Source: Actinomadura sp. K4S16 | Lineage (GTDB): Bacteria; Actinomycetota; Actinomycetes; Streptosporangiales; Streptosporangiaceae | Reading direction: 5' to 3' | NCBI RefSeq assembly: GCF_008327685.1 | Contig: NZ_BDDE01000016.1 | Span: 412,665 to 476,664 of the forward strand | DNA: 64,000 nt | Part shown: positions 1 to 8,151 of the stretch, piece after piece | Numbering within the stretch: the first letter of the stretch is position 1 | Layout: each line of letters starts with the position of its first letter | Notes under the pieces: generated by a model | What the model was told of the DNA's origin: nothing | Seen by the model: the letters and a program-made list of their open reading frames with translations, nothing else | Databases searched by the model: none | Program-made: the position numbers and the translations under genes

Positions 1-637
1 GGACGTCCAGGGCGGACGGCTCCGGGGCGCCGGAGCGGTCGAGCCACACGCCGGTGAGGCCCGCGGCGGCGGCGCCCTGCGCGTCGGTGACGAGGCGGTC
101 CCCGACGTAGGCGGCCGCGTGCGGCTCGGCGCCGAGGGCCGCGCAGGCGGTCAGGAAGATCCCGGCGGCGGGCTTGGCGGAGCCGGCCTCGCTGGAGGCC
201 ACGACGACGGGGAGCCGGTCGGCGAACCCGATCCGCTCGACCTTCGAGCGCTGCTGCGCGGCGTCGCCGTTGGTGACGACTCCGAGGCGGAGGCCGCGCG
301 CGGCGAGCAGGTCGAGCACCGGTTCCGCGTCCGGGAACGGGCGCCAGGCGGCCTTGTAGCGGGCCACGTACCCGCTGAGCCGGGCGTCGGCGCGGGCGTC
401 GTCCCAGTCGCCGAGGCCGAGTTCCCGGGCGAGCGCGACCATCCGGAAGCGGCGCTGCCCGATGAAGGTCAGCTCGCCCGCCACGTACCGGTCGACCGCC
501 TCGTCGGTCAGCTCCGCCCAGCGCGGGACGAGCCACGCCGGATCGACGTCCGGGAACGTCGCGACGATCGCCTCGCGCGAGGCCCCCTCGTGGTCGAGGA
601 GCGTCCCGTCCAGGTCGAACAGCACCGCCGTGATCAT
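1..637 (-). CDS. HAD-superfamily hydrolase (3' end cut by window edge)
   Basis: A haloacid-dehalogenase-superfamily hydrolase, probably a small-molecule phosphatase. It begins with ATG at 637 and runs off the left edge, with 212 residues visible. Motif I is DLDGT at residues 8-12 (Asp8 nucleophile, Asp10 acid/base). Motif II is the VVTNG segment near residue 114. The motif III lysine is in a GSAKP stretch and motif IV is YVGDRLVTD. A helical cap sits between motifs I and II, as in subfamily IA (YjjG or phosphoglycolate phosphatase type). Its ATG overlaps the stop codon of the upstream alpha/beta hydrolase by 4 nt (ATGA), so the two are probably translationally coupled. The substrate cannot be read from sequence; the HAD fold is certain. 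Confidence 0.85.
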   Translation of the reverse strand, partial: MITAVLFDLDGTLLDHEGASREAIVATFPDVDPAWLVPRWAELTDEAVDRYVAGELTFIGQRRFRMVALARELGLGDWDDARADARLSGYVARYKAAWRPFPDAEPVLDLLAARGLRLGVVTNGDAAQQRSKVERIGFADRLPVVVASSEAGSAKPAAGIFLTACAALGAEPHAAAYVGDRLVTDAQGAAAAGLTGVWLDRSGAPEPSALDV

Positions 638-1458
638 GTGAGGAAGCCGAGGAGCGCGGCGGTCAGCTCGGCGGGCGCGTCCTCCTGCACCAGGTGACCC
701 GCGCCTTCGATCGGCTGGAGGCGCGAGCCCGGGACGAGATCGGCCAGCTCGCGCCCCTTCTCGATCGGGATCCAGGTGTCCTCGGCGCCCCAGCAGATCA
801 GGACCGGGAGGTCCAGCTCGCCGTAGCGGCTCTGGATCTCGTCGGTGAAGCGCTGGTCGGCCTGCGCGATCTGCTGGTAGAACGCGGGCTGGCCGGCTTC
901 TCCCAGCCACGGATCCACGAGCGCGTCGAGGGCGGCCGGGTGCAGGCCGCGGTGGCTCGCCGACGTCACGTACTCCCGGACGAGGGCGCCGTGCAACGCG
1001 GGCGGCAGCTGCTCGAACACCTCCGCGTTGGCCCCCACAAGGCGGAAGAACGGCGAACCCCACGGGGCGAGCGCGACCGGATCGACCAGGACGAGGTCGC
1101 GGTAGCGCGCACCGTGCAGGAGATGCGCCCGCAGGGACACGGCACCGCCGAAGTCGTGCGCCACGACGGACGGCTCGGCCAGGCCCCAATGCGCCAGCAG
1201 CTCGGTGAACACCCTGCCTTGCGCCGCCAGCGAGACGTCCTGCCCATCGCTCATCTCGGACGTCCCATAGCCGGGCATGTCCCAGACGTACACACGGTGG
1301 GTAGCTGCCAGAGCGCGCACGACGCCACGCCACACGTAGGACGAGAACGGTGTGCCGTGCAGGAGGACGACCGGATCCGCATGCTCGTTCCCGAACACAT
1401 CCCACCTGACCTCACCACTCCGGCTTCGGTGGATCTGACGCAGCGTCCAGTCCTGCAA
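634..1458 (-). CDS. alpha/beta-hydrolase with Asp nucleophile (haloalkane dehalogenase/epoxide hydrolase-like)
   Basis: A 274-residue cytoplasmic alpha/beta-hydrolase with no signal peptide. The oxyanion loop is HGTP at 34-37. The nucleophile elbow reads AHDFGG with Asp102, where esterases have Ser. The acid is probably Asp227 (WGAEDTW) and the base His255 (GAGH). An Asp nucleophile defines haloalkane dehalogenases, fluoroacetate dehalogenases and epoxide hydrolases, so ester or lactone hydrolysis by a serine mechanism is unlikely. A cap domain fits between about 130 and 200. It is transcribed leftwards and overlaps the HAD gene by 4 nt. Substrate is unknown; haloalkane or epoxide is inferred from the catalytic residue only. 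Confidence 0.85.
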   Translation of the reverse strand: MQDWTLRQIHRSRSGEVRWDVFGNEHADPVVLLHGTPFSSYVWRGVVRALAATHRVYVWDMPGYGTSEMSDGQDVSLAAQGRVFTELLAHWGLAEPSVVAHDFGGAVSLRAHLLHGARYRDLVLVDPVALAPWGSPFFRLVGANAEVFEQLPPALHGALVREYVTSASHRGLHPAALDALVDPWLGEAGQPAFYQQIAQADQRFTDEIQSRYGELDLPVLICWGAEDTWIPIEKGRELADLVPGSRLQPIEGAGHLVQEDAPAELTAALLGFLT

Positions 1459-1486
1459 GGAAGCTCCCCAATGTCGTCGAATCGGC

Positions 1487-2080
1487 TCAGCCGAACCCGT
1501 GGGATTCGGCGAGTACCCGTGCCGCCTCCATGACCGACGCGCGGCGGCGCGCGAAGGCGGCGGCGTCGTCCTCCTCGTCCAGGATCACCCGGCGCAGCTG
1601 CGGGACGGCGAAGTTCCACGCGATGAGGCCGAACACGGTGAACATCAGGTCCTGGACGGCCCGCGTACGGCCCGGGTCCGCGGGGTCGTCGCCGTGCTCC
1701 GTGAAGCGCGCGGCCTTGCGCCGGAACTCCTCGCGGCGCTCCGCCTCGCCCTGCACCTGGCCCGGGGTCTCCAAAGCTTCCCAGAGCAGCAGCCTGACCA
1801 GCTCCGGGTGCTCCCTGTACCAGTCGAACAGCCGGCCCACGGAGTCCGCCAGGCCGTCCGGATCGATGTCGGTCGCGTTGCCGATCTCCGCCATCTTCGC
1901 GCGCACCACGGCGCCGAACAGCTTCTCCTTGCCGCCGAAGTACAGGTAGATGGCCTGCTTGTTGGCCCGCGCCTCGGTGGCGATGCGATCGATCCGGGCG
2001 CCCGCGAGCCCGCGCGCGGCGAACTCGGCGGTGGCGGCCTGGAAGATCCGCCGGCGGGTCGCCTCCGCGTCGTAGCCCAT
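1487..2080 (-). CDS. TetR/AcrR-family transcriptional repressor
   Basis: A 197-residue TetR regulator. The N-terminal helix-turn-helix spans about residues 8-55, with the typical TRRRIFQAATAEFAARG start and the recognition helix near KQAIYLYFGGKE. A variable ligand-binding half follows. The reading frame stays open upstream for over 200 codons, but that extension is antisense to the SDR gene and has no domain. The ATG at 2080 places the HTH at the expected distance from the N-terminus. It is divergent from the SDR gene at 2163, and the shared intergenic region has two matching palindromes, so autoregulation plus repression of the SDR is likely. The ligand is unknown. Confidence 0.88.
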   Translation of the reverse strand: MGYDAEATRRRIFQAATAEFAARGLAGARIDRIATEARANKQAIYLYFGGKEKLFGAVVRAKMAEIGNATDIDPDGLADSVGRLFDWYREHPELVRLLLWEALETPGQVQGEAERREEFRRKAARFTEHGDDPADPGRTRAVQDLMFTVFGLIAWNFAVPQLRRVILDEEDDAAAFARRRASVMEAARVLAESHGFG

Positions 2081-2090
2081 ACGCGGATTA

Positions 2091-2146
2091 AACCACCCGG
2101 TTGACTTGGGCCGGTCCGGCGGGCACTCTAAAACAACCAGATGGTT
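2091..2146. promoter_or_regulatory. Paired AACC-N4-GGTT palindromes in TetR/SDR divergent promoter
   Basis: Two 12-bp palindromes of the form AACC-N4-GGTT occupy 2091-2102 and 2135-2146, 44 bp apart (about four helical turns). The second is the longer perfect one, AACCA-GA-TGGTT. They lie between the divergent TetR and SDR starts. This is a typical layout for a TetR-family operator pair. Binding is inferred. Confidence 0.6.
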
Positions 2147-2162
2147 TATTTGTGGAGGACGC

Positions 2163-2960
2163 ATGACCACGACCGAAGCACCCGTCCCGGTCCGCTCACC
2201 GCTCCCGCAGGGCCTCGCCGGCCGTACGGCGGTGATCCTCGGGGGCAGCTCCGGCATCGGCCTGGCCGCGGGGGAACTGCTCGCCTCGGTCGGTGCGCGG
2301 ATCGTGCTCGCGAGCCGCGACAGGACCCGGCTGGACACCGCCGTGGCGCGAGTGGCCGCGGCCGGGACCGCGGCCCAGGTGCTGGGAGCGGCCGCCGACG
2401 TCACGGACGAGAACGCGCTGGAGGAGGTCTTCGAGAGCGCCGGCACCGTCGACCACGTGCTGGTGACGGCCGGGCGCCCCGCCGGGATGGGGCCGCTCAC
2501 CGGGCTCACCCGGGACGTCGTGCGGGACGCCGTCGAGGGACCGGCGTGGGCGGTGGTCGCCGTCGCGCGCGCCGCCGCCCGCCGGATGCCCCCGGGCGGG
2601 TCGATCACGCTGACCTCGGGCATCCTCGTCACGCGTCCCCGTCCGGGGATGTCCGCGCCGGTCGCGGGGGGCGGTGCCGTCGAGACGCTCACCCGCGCGC
2701 TCGCCGTCGAGTACGCGCCCGCACGCCTGCGGGTCAACGCGATCCGGTTCGGGGCCTTCGACACCCCCCTGCTGCGGACGGCCTACGGAACCGCCTCCGG
2801 CGCGGAGGGCGACGCGGCCATGGCCGAGGCGGGCGGGTCCATGCCGCTCGGACGGTTCGGGACGGCCGAGGAGGCCGCCTCCGCCGCCCTGTTCCTCATG
2901 GCCAACCCCTACATGAACGGCGAGATCCTCACGGTGGACGGAGGCCAGTCCCTCGTCTGA
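2163..2960 (+). CDS. SDR-family protein lacking the usual catalytic YxxxK
   Basis: A 265-residue short-chain dehydrogenase/reductase-fold protein. The nucleotide-binding glycine motif is GGSSGIG near residues 27-33, followed by a classical Rossmann pattern and the C-terminal DGG. The start at 2163 has a GGAGG ribosome site 4-8 nt upstream. The segment after the LTSG strand reads PGMSAPVAGGGAVETL. Aligned on the AVE of the usual SKAAVE helix, the catalytic Tyr is Pro and the catalytic Lys is Gly. The family fold is clear but ordinary oxidoreductase chemistry is doubtful. It is divergent from a TetR regulator that probably controls it. It could be a cofactor-binding sensor or a very divergent enzyme. 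Confidence 0.85.
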   Translation: MTTTEAPVPVRSPLPQGLAGRTAVILGGSSGIGLAAGELLASVGARIVLASRDRTRLDTAVARVAAAGTAAQVLGAAADVTDENALEEVFESAGTVDHVLVTAGRPAGMGPLTGLTRDVVRDAVEGPAWAVVAVARAAARRMPPGGSITLTSGILVTRPRPGMSAPVAGGGAVETLTRALAVEYAPARLRVNAIRFGAFDTPLLRTAYGTASGAEGDAAMAEAGGSMPLGRFGTAEEAASAALFLMANPYMNGEILTVDGGQSLV

Positions 2961-2969
2961 GCAAGGGGC

Positions 2970-3003
2970 GGGCCCCTGACCGGCGTCCGGTGGTCAGGGG
3001 CCC
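2970..3003. terminator. Bidirectional hairpin terminator between SDR and chitinase
   Basis: A perfect 12-bp stem, GGGCCCCTGACC at 2970-2981 and its complement at 2992-3003, has a 10-nt loop. It lies between two convergent genes. A second hairpin, with 10-bp arms at 3007-3016 and 3052-3061, overlaps the chitinase stop codon. No T-run is present, as is common in GC-rich actinomycetes. Confidence 0.7.
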
Positions 3004-3050
3004 GAAGTCTCGGCTGTCTGAGGGGCTGGGAGACCCCTTCTGCGAACAGC

Positions 3051-4880
<1,830 letters not shown>

Positions 4881-4931
4881 GGTTCTCCGTTCGGTTCGGC
4901 CCCCGAAGCAAACAGGAATCCCCGCATACTC

Positions 4932-4948
4932 TTAGGAAAGTTTCCTAA
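4932..4948. promoter_or_regulatory. 17-bp palindrome upstream of chitinase, candidate operator
   Basis: TTAGGAAAGTTTCCTAA is a perfect palindrome about a central G, lying 52-68 bp upstream of the chitinase start. As I recall, its AGGAAA-N-TTTCCT core resembles the operators described for chitosanase and other glycoside-hydrolase regulators in actinomycetes (the CsnR type). It does not resemble the DasR site. No local gene for such a regulator is adjacent. Confidence 0.6.
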
Positions 4949-5072
4949 GAATTGCGCCGATCGTAACCGGGCCGAACGGTGCCGACAAGGCCCTCCGGGC
5001 GCCCCGCGGACGCCGGATTGAGTGGTCTAAGCGACTGCCTGGACCCATACGGTCACCGGCCGCGCAGAAAAA

Positions 5073-5558
5073 TCAGGACGTGCCGAACCATCCCGGCATG
5101 TCGAGCCGCCACAGGTCCGCGGGCGTCATCCGGCGGAGGTCCTGCTCCAGGGCGCGCATGCGGTCGGCGCCGAGCGTTCGGACCCAGTCGCCCCGGATCC
5201 GCTCGAAGACGCGCTCGGACCGGGCGAGGGAGTCCACGGCCCGCGGGGTCAGTCGGACGATCTTTCGGCGGGCGTCCCGCGGGTCGCTGCCGCGCTCCAG
5301 GTAGCCCGCCCGCTCCAGCGACTTCACCATCTTGCCCGCGGCCTGCTTGGACACTCCGAGCCGGCGGCCGAGCTCCACCGCCGTCGTGCCGTCCGGGCCG
5401 ATGGCCTGGAAGACGAAGCCGTGCATCGGGCGCAGGTCCGGATGCCCCTCCCGGGCCAGTTCGGCGTGCAGTTCGTCGCTGATCGTGCGGAACGCCAGGA
5501 AGAGCCGCAGCGGCAGCTCGAAGCCGGGTGCGTCCCGCGGCCCGTCGTCACTTGACAT
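5073..5558 (-). CDS. MarR-family transcriptional regulator
   Basis: A 161-residue MarR winged-helix regulator counted from the ATG at 5558. The DNA-binding region is about residues 55-120: the helix TTAVELGRRLGVSKQAAGKMVKSLERAGYL, split here as TTAVELGRRLGVSKQ and its continuation, then the wing DPRDARRK. A GAGG ribosome site lies about 10 nt upstream of this ATG; a TTG three codons earlier is less likely. It is divergent from a cupin gene across 61 bp that contain two matching boxes, so it probably represses itself and the cupin gene. The ligand is unknown. Confidence 0.87.
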   Translation of the reverse strand: MSSDDGPRDAPGFELPLRLFLAFRTISDELHAELAREGHPDLRPMHGFVFQAIGPDGTTAVELGRRLGVSKQAAGKMVKSLERAGYLERGSDPRDARRKIVRLTPRAVDSLARSERVFERIRGDWVRTLGADRMRALEQDLRRMTPADLWRLDMPGWFGTS

Positions 5559-5562
5559 GAAA

Positions 5563-5598
5563 GACAACCTCGTTGACTATATGGACAACCACATTGTC
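5563..5598. promoter_or_regulatory. Two GACAA-N5-TTG(A/T)C boxes, candidate MarR operator
   Basis: A perfect inverted repeat GACAA-N5-TTGTC is at 5584-5598. A near-identical copy, GACAA-N5-TTGAC, is at 5563-5577. They start 21 bp apart, two helical turns, so both would face the same side of the helix. They fill the gap between divergent marR and cupin genes and overlap a TTGACT that could be a -35 element. Confidence 0.6.
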
Positions 5599-5619
5599 TA
5601 ACTTAGGGGACGGGGAGCC

Positions 5620-6036
5620 ATGACGCTCATCCGCAACGCCGAGAGCCGCCGGACCGAGACGCCGAACGCCGTGATGATCACCGCCGCCACGCCGACCCAG
5701 GGCGGCACCGAGGGGCTCGCCGTCTGGCGCGTGGAGATGGCGCCGGGCAAGACCGGTCCGCTGCACGCCATGGACACCGAGCAGGTGTGGACGTTCCTCG
5801 ACGGCGCCGCAACCGTCGACCTGGACGGCCGCAAGCTGGAGGCGGGCCCGGGCGACACCGTCGTCCTGCCCGCCGACGCGCCCCGGCAGATGACGACCGG
5901 GGACACCGGTTTCACCGCCGTCGTCGCGGCCCACGCCGGCTGCCTCGCCTACGACCCGGAGGCCCTGGTGGACGAGACCCGGTGCGCGATCGCGCCCCAG
6001 GGGGACGAGCGGATCGTCCCGCCCTGGGCCCAGTGA
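5620..6036 (+). CDS. Cupin-domain protein
   Basis: A 138-residue single-domain cupin, probably cytoplasmic. Cupin motif 1 is around residues 44-70 (GPLHAMDTEQVW, then a G before AATVDL). Motif 2 is PGDTVVLPADAPRQM near residues 77-92. The usual HxH pair is reduced to one His plus the later Glu, so metal binding is uncertain. A GGGGA ribosome site precedes the ATG. It is divergently transcribed from marR and probably under its control. It may be a small-molecule dioxygenase, isomerase or binding protein; the sequence does not say which. Confidence 0.8.
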   Translation: MTLIRNAESRRTETPNAVMITAATPTQGGTEGLAVWRVEMAPGKTGPLHAMDTEQVWTFLDGAATVDLDGRKLEAGPGDTVVLPADAPRQMTTGDTGFTAVVAAHAGCLAYDPEALVDETRCAIAPQGDERIVPPWAQ

Positions 6037-6067
6037 CCGGAGGCCCGGTGACCGGAAGCCCCGGTGA

Positions 6068-6712
6068 TCAGGCGCCCAGGTAGGCCAGGACCGCGAGGAC
6101 GCGGCGGTTGTCGTCCTCGGACGGCGGCAGCCCGAGCTTGCCGAAGATGCTGTTGGTGTGCTTGCTGATCGCCTTCTCGGTGACGAACAGCTTCGCGGCG
6201 ATCGCGGCGTTCGAGCGGCCCTCCGCCATCAGCCCGAGCACCTCGCGCTCGCGGGGGGTGAGCTGCTGCAGCGGCTCCTCGCGGGCGTGCCGGGTGAGCA
6301 GCTGGGCCACCACGTCCGGGTCGAGGGCGGTGCCGCCGTCCGCGACCCGGCGCACCGCCTCCACGAAGACCTTGACGTCCGAGACGCGGTCCTTCAGCAG
6401 GTAGCCGATGCCGCCCGTGCTGTCGGACAGCAGCTCCCGCGCGTACAGCTGCTCCACGTGCTGCGACAGCACGAGCACCGGCAGGCCCGGGATCTCCTTG
6501 CGGGCCTCCAGCGCGGCCTTCAGGCCCTCGTCGGTGAACGTCGGCGGGAGCCGGACGTCCACCACCGCCACGTCCGGGCGGTGCGCGGTCAGCGCCCGCA
6601 GCAGGGACGGGCCGTTGTCGACCGCCTCGACGACCTCGAAGCCGAACGCCTCCAGCAGGCGGATCAGCCCGTCCCGGAGGAGGGCGAGGTCTTCGGCGAT
6701 GACAACGCGCAC
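6068..6712 (-). CDS. NarL/LuxR-type response regulator
   Basis: A 214-residue response regulator. The receiver domain (1-120) has the acidic pair ED at 7-8, phospho-acceptor Asp in VAVVDVRLPP near residue 52, and Lys in YLLKD near residue 105. The C-terminal LuxR HTH (about 145-210) begins LTPREREVLGLMAEGRSN. The GTG at 6712 gives the normal receiver start (VRVVIAED). The open frame continues upstream but is antisense there and has no domain. It overlaps the 3' end of the kinase gene by 49 nt, so the pair is translationally linked. Output genes are unknown. Confidence 0.9.
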   Translation of the reverse strand: MRVVIAEDLALLRDGLIRLLEAFGFEVVEAVDNGPSLLRALTAHRPDVAVVDVRLPPTFTDEGLKAALEARKEIPGLPVLVLSQHVEQLYARELLSDSTGGIGYLLKDRVSDVKVFVEAVRRVADGGTALDPDVVAQLLTRHAREEPLQQLTPREREVLGLMAEGRSNAAIAAKLFVTEKAISKHTNSIFGKLGLPPSEDDNRRVLAVLAYLGA

Positions 6713-7998
6713 GGCAGCTCCATGGTCACGACGGTCGGCCCGCCGACCGGGCTCGTCACGGCCATGGTCCCATCGAACGCCGCGAGCCTGCGCTCGATAC
6801 CGCGCATTCCGCTCCCGGCCGCCGGGTCGGCGCCGCCCGTCCCGTCGTCCCCGACGATCATGAGCAGCCGGTCCCCGGTGTGCTCGATCTGCACCCACGC
6901 GCGCCGCGCGGCCGAGTGCTTGACGGTGTTGGCGAGCATCTCCGCGACCGCGAAGTACGCCGCCGACTCCACCGGGGCGTCGCCGCGCCCGGGCAGGTCG
7001 ATCCGGACGTCCACGGGCAGCGGCAGGGTGAGCGCCAGCGCGCGCACCGCCCCGTCGAGCCCGCGCTCGGCCAGCACCGGCGGATGGATGCCCCGGACCA
7101 GGTCGCGCAGCTCCGTCAGCGCCGTCCCGCTCGCCTCGCGGGCCTCGGCCAGGAGCCGCTGCGCCGTCTCGGGGTCGTGCTTCATCATCTCCTCGGCGAG
7201 GCCGATGTTCATGCTCAGCGCGACCAGCCGGGCCTGCGCGCCGTCGTGCAGGTCCCGCTCGATTCTGCGCAGCTCGGCCGCCGAGGCGTCCACCGCGTCC
7301 GACCGCGTCTCGGTGAGCCGCTGGACGCGCTCGGCCAGCGCGCCCCGCGTCGGCGCCAGCAGCGACCGGCAGAACATCGCGTGCGCCCTCAGGAAGACCG
7401 GCCCGAGCCGGGCCGACACCGCGGTCAGCGCGGCGCCCAGCACGACCGTCCCGACGACGCCGACCACGCCCCAGTCGCTCAGCATCCAGAAGGGGCCCCA
7501 CCCGTAGTCGGTCAGCTGCGCCACCCACGGCGCCACGAACACGCCCTCGAGCCCGTAGATCGTCATGCCCCCCGCGAGGACGCCGAGGACGAGCGCGACC
7601 GGCACGTTCAGGATCGTCCACAGCAGGTCCCGCCACGAGGCCGGGTCGGTGAGGACCCGCTTCAGCCGGCCGAAGGGGCCCGCGCCGGCGGGCTCCGGCC
7701 GGTACGGGACGGGGATCGCCACCCCCGACCACTCGGCCGCCCAGGCGCGCTGCTGGTTGGCGACCGTGCGGATCGCCTGGAACATCACGGGTGCCAGCAC
7801 GACCCCGAACCCCAGGGGGATGAACGCCACCGACAGCACGGTCAGGATGAACAACGGCAGGCCCACCGCGTACGCCAGCACGATCTGGACGACGGAGCGG
7901 AGGAAGTCGATGAGGGCGCGCCGCCCGTACTCGCGCAGTAGCTCGCCCACCCGTTCCTCCAGGGATTCGCCGTTCTTGCGGACCTCCACCATTGTCAT
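6664..7998 (-). CDS. Sensor histidine kinase with N-terminal membrane sensor domain
   Basis: A 444-residue membrane kinase of the HisKA_3/NarX-DesK class. Residues about 30-210 contain two hydrophobic hairpins (four transmembrane segments), resembling the putative sensor domain found in streptomycete kinases. The phospho-acceptor His lies in ERDLHDGAQ near residue 250. The ATPase domain has an N-box (EMLANTVKHSA) and G-boxes (VGDDGTGG and GSGMRGIERRL). The gene precedes its response regulator with a 49-nt overlap. No clear ribosome site lies before the ATG at 7998; an in-frame ATG... alternative is not obvious beyond a GTG two to three codons in. The stimulus is probably membrane or cell-envelope related, which is an inference from the topology. 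Confidence 0.88.
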   Translation of the reverse strand: MTMVEVRKNGESLEERVGELLREYGRRALIDFLRSVVQIVLAYAVGLPLFILTVLSVAFIPLGFGVVLAPVMFQAIRTVANQQRAWAAEWSGVAIPVPYRPEPAGAGPFGRLKRVLTDPASWRDLLWTILNVPVALVLGVLAGGMTIYGLEGVFVAPWVAQLTDYGWGPFWMLSDWGVVGVVGTVVLGAALTAVSARLGPVFLRAHAMFCRSLLAPTRGALAERVQRLTETRSDAVDASAAELRRIERDLHDGAQARLVALSMNIGLAEEMMKHDPETAQRLLAEAREASGTALTELRDLVRGIHPPVLAERGLDGAVRALALTLPLPVDVRIDLPGRGDAPVESAAYFAVAEMLANTVKHSAARRAWVQIEHTGDRLLMIVGDDGTGGADPAAGSGMRGIERRLAAFDGTMAVTSPVGGPTVVTMELPCALSSPKTSPSSGTG

Positions 7999-8151
7999 GG
8001 TTCGCGCCCCGGCGCTCGGTGGTGCTAGACCCCCTCTTCACGGCCGGGGCGGTGGGGTTAGGCCTACCGTCATTCGGCCCCGACAAGACAACAGGCCCCG
8101 TTCCCTGGACAATGCACAGGCGACACCCAGGGGAGAAAGCGAATCCAAGCT

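Noticed and set aside
2081..2764. Long N-terminal extension of the TetR at 1487
   Set aside because: It is the antisense of the SDR gene, rich in Ser/Thr/Pro/Arg from codon shadowing, and would put the HTH in the middle of the protein.
6713..8086. Fusion of the response regulator at 6068 to a 458-residue N-terminal domain
   Set aside because: The extra part is the other-frame shadow of the histidine kinase gene, full of Arg/Gly/Pro, and lacks a fold.
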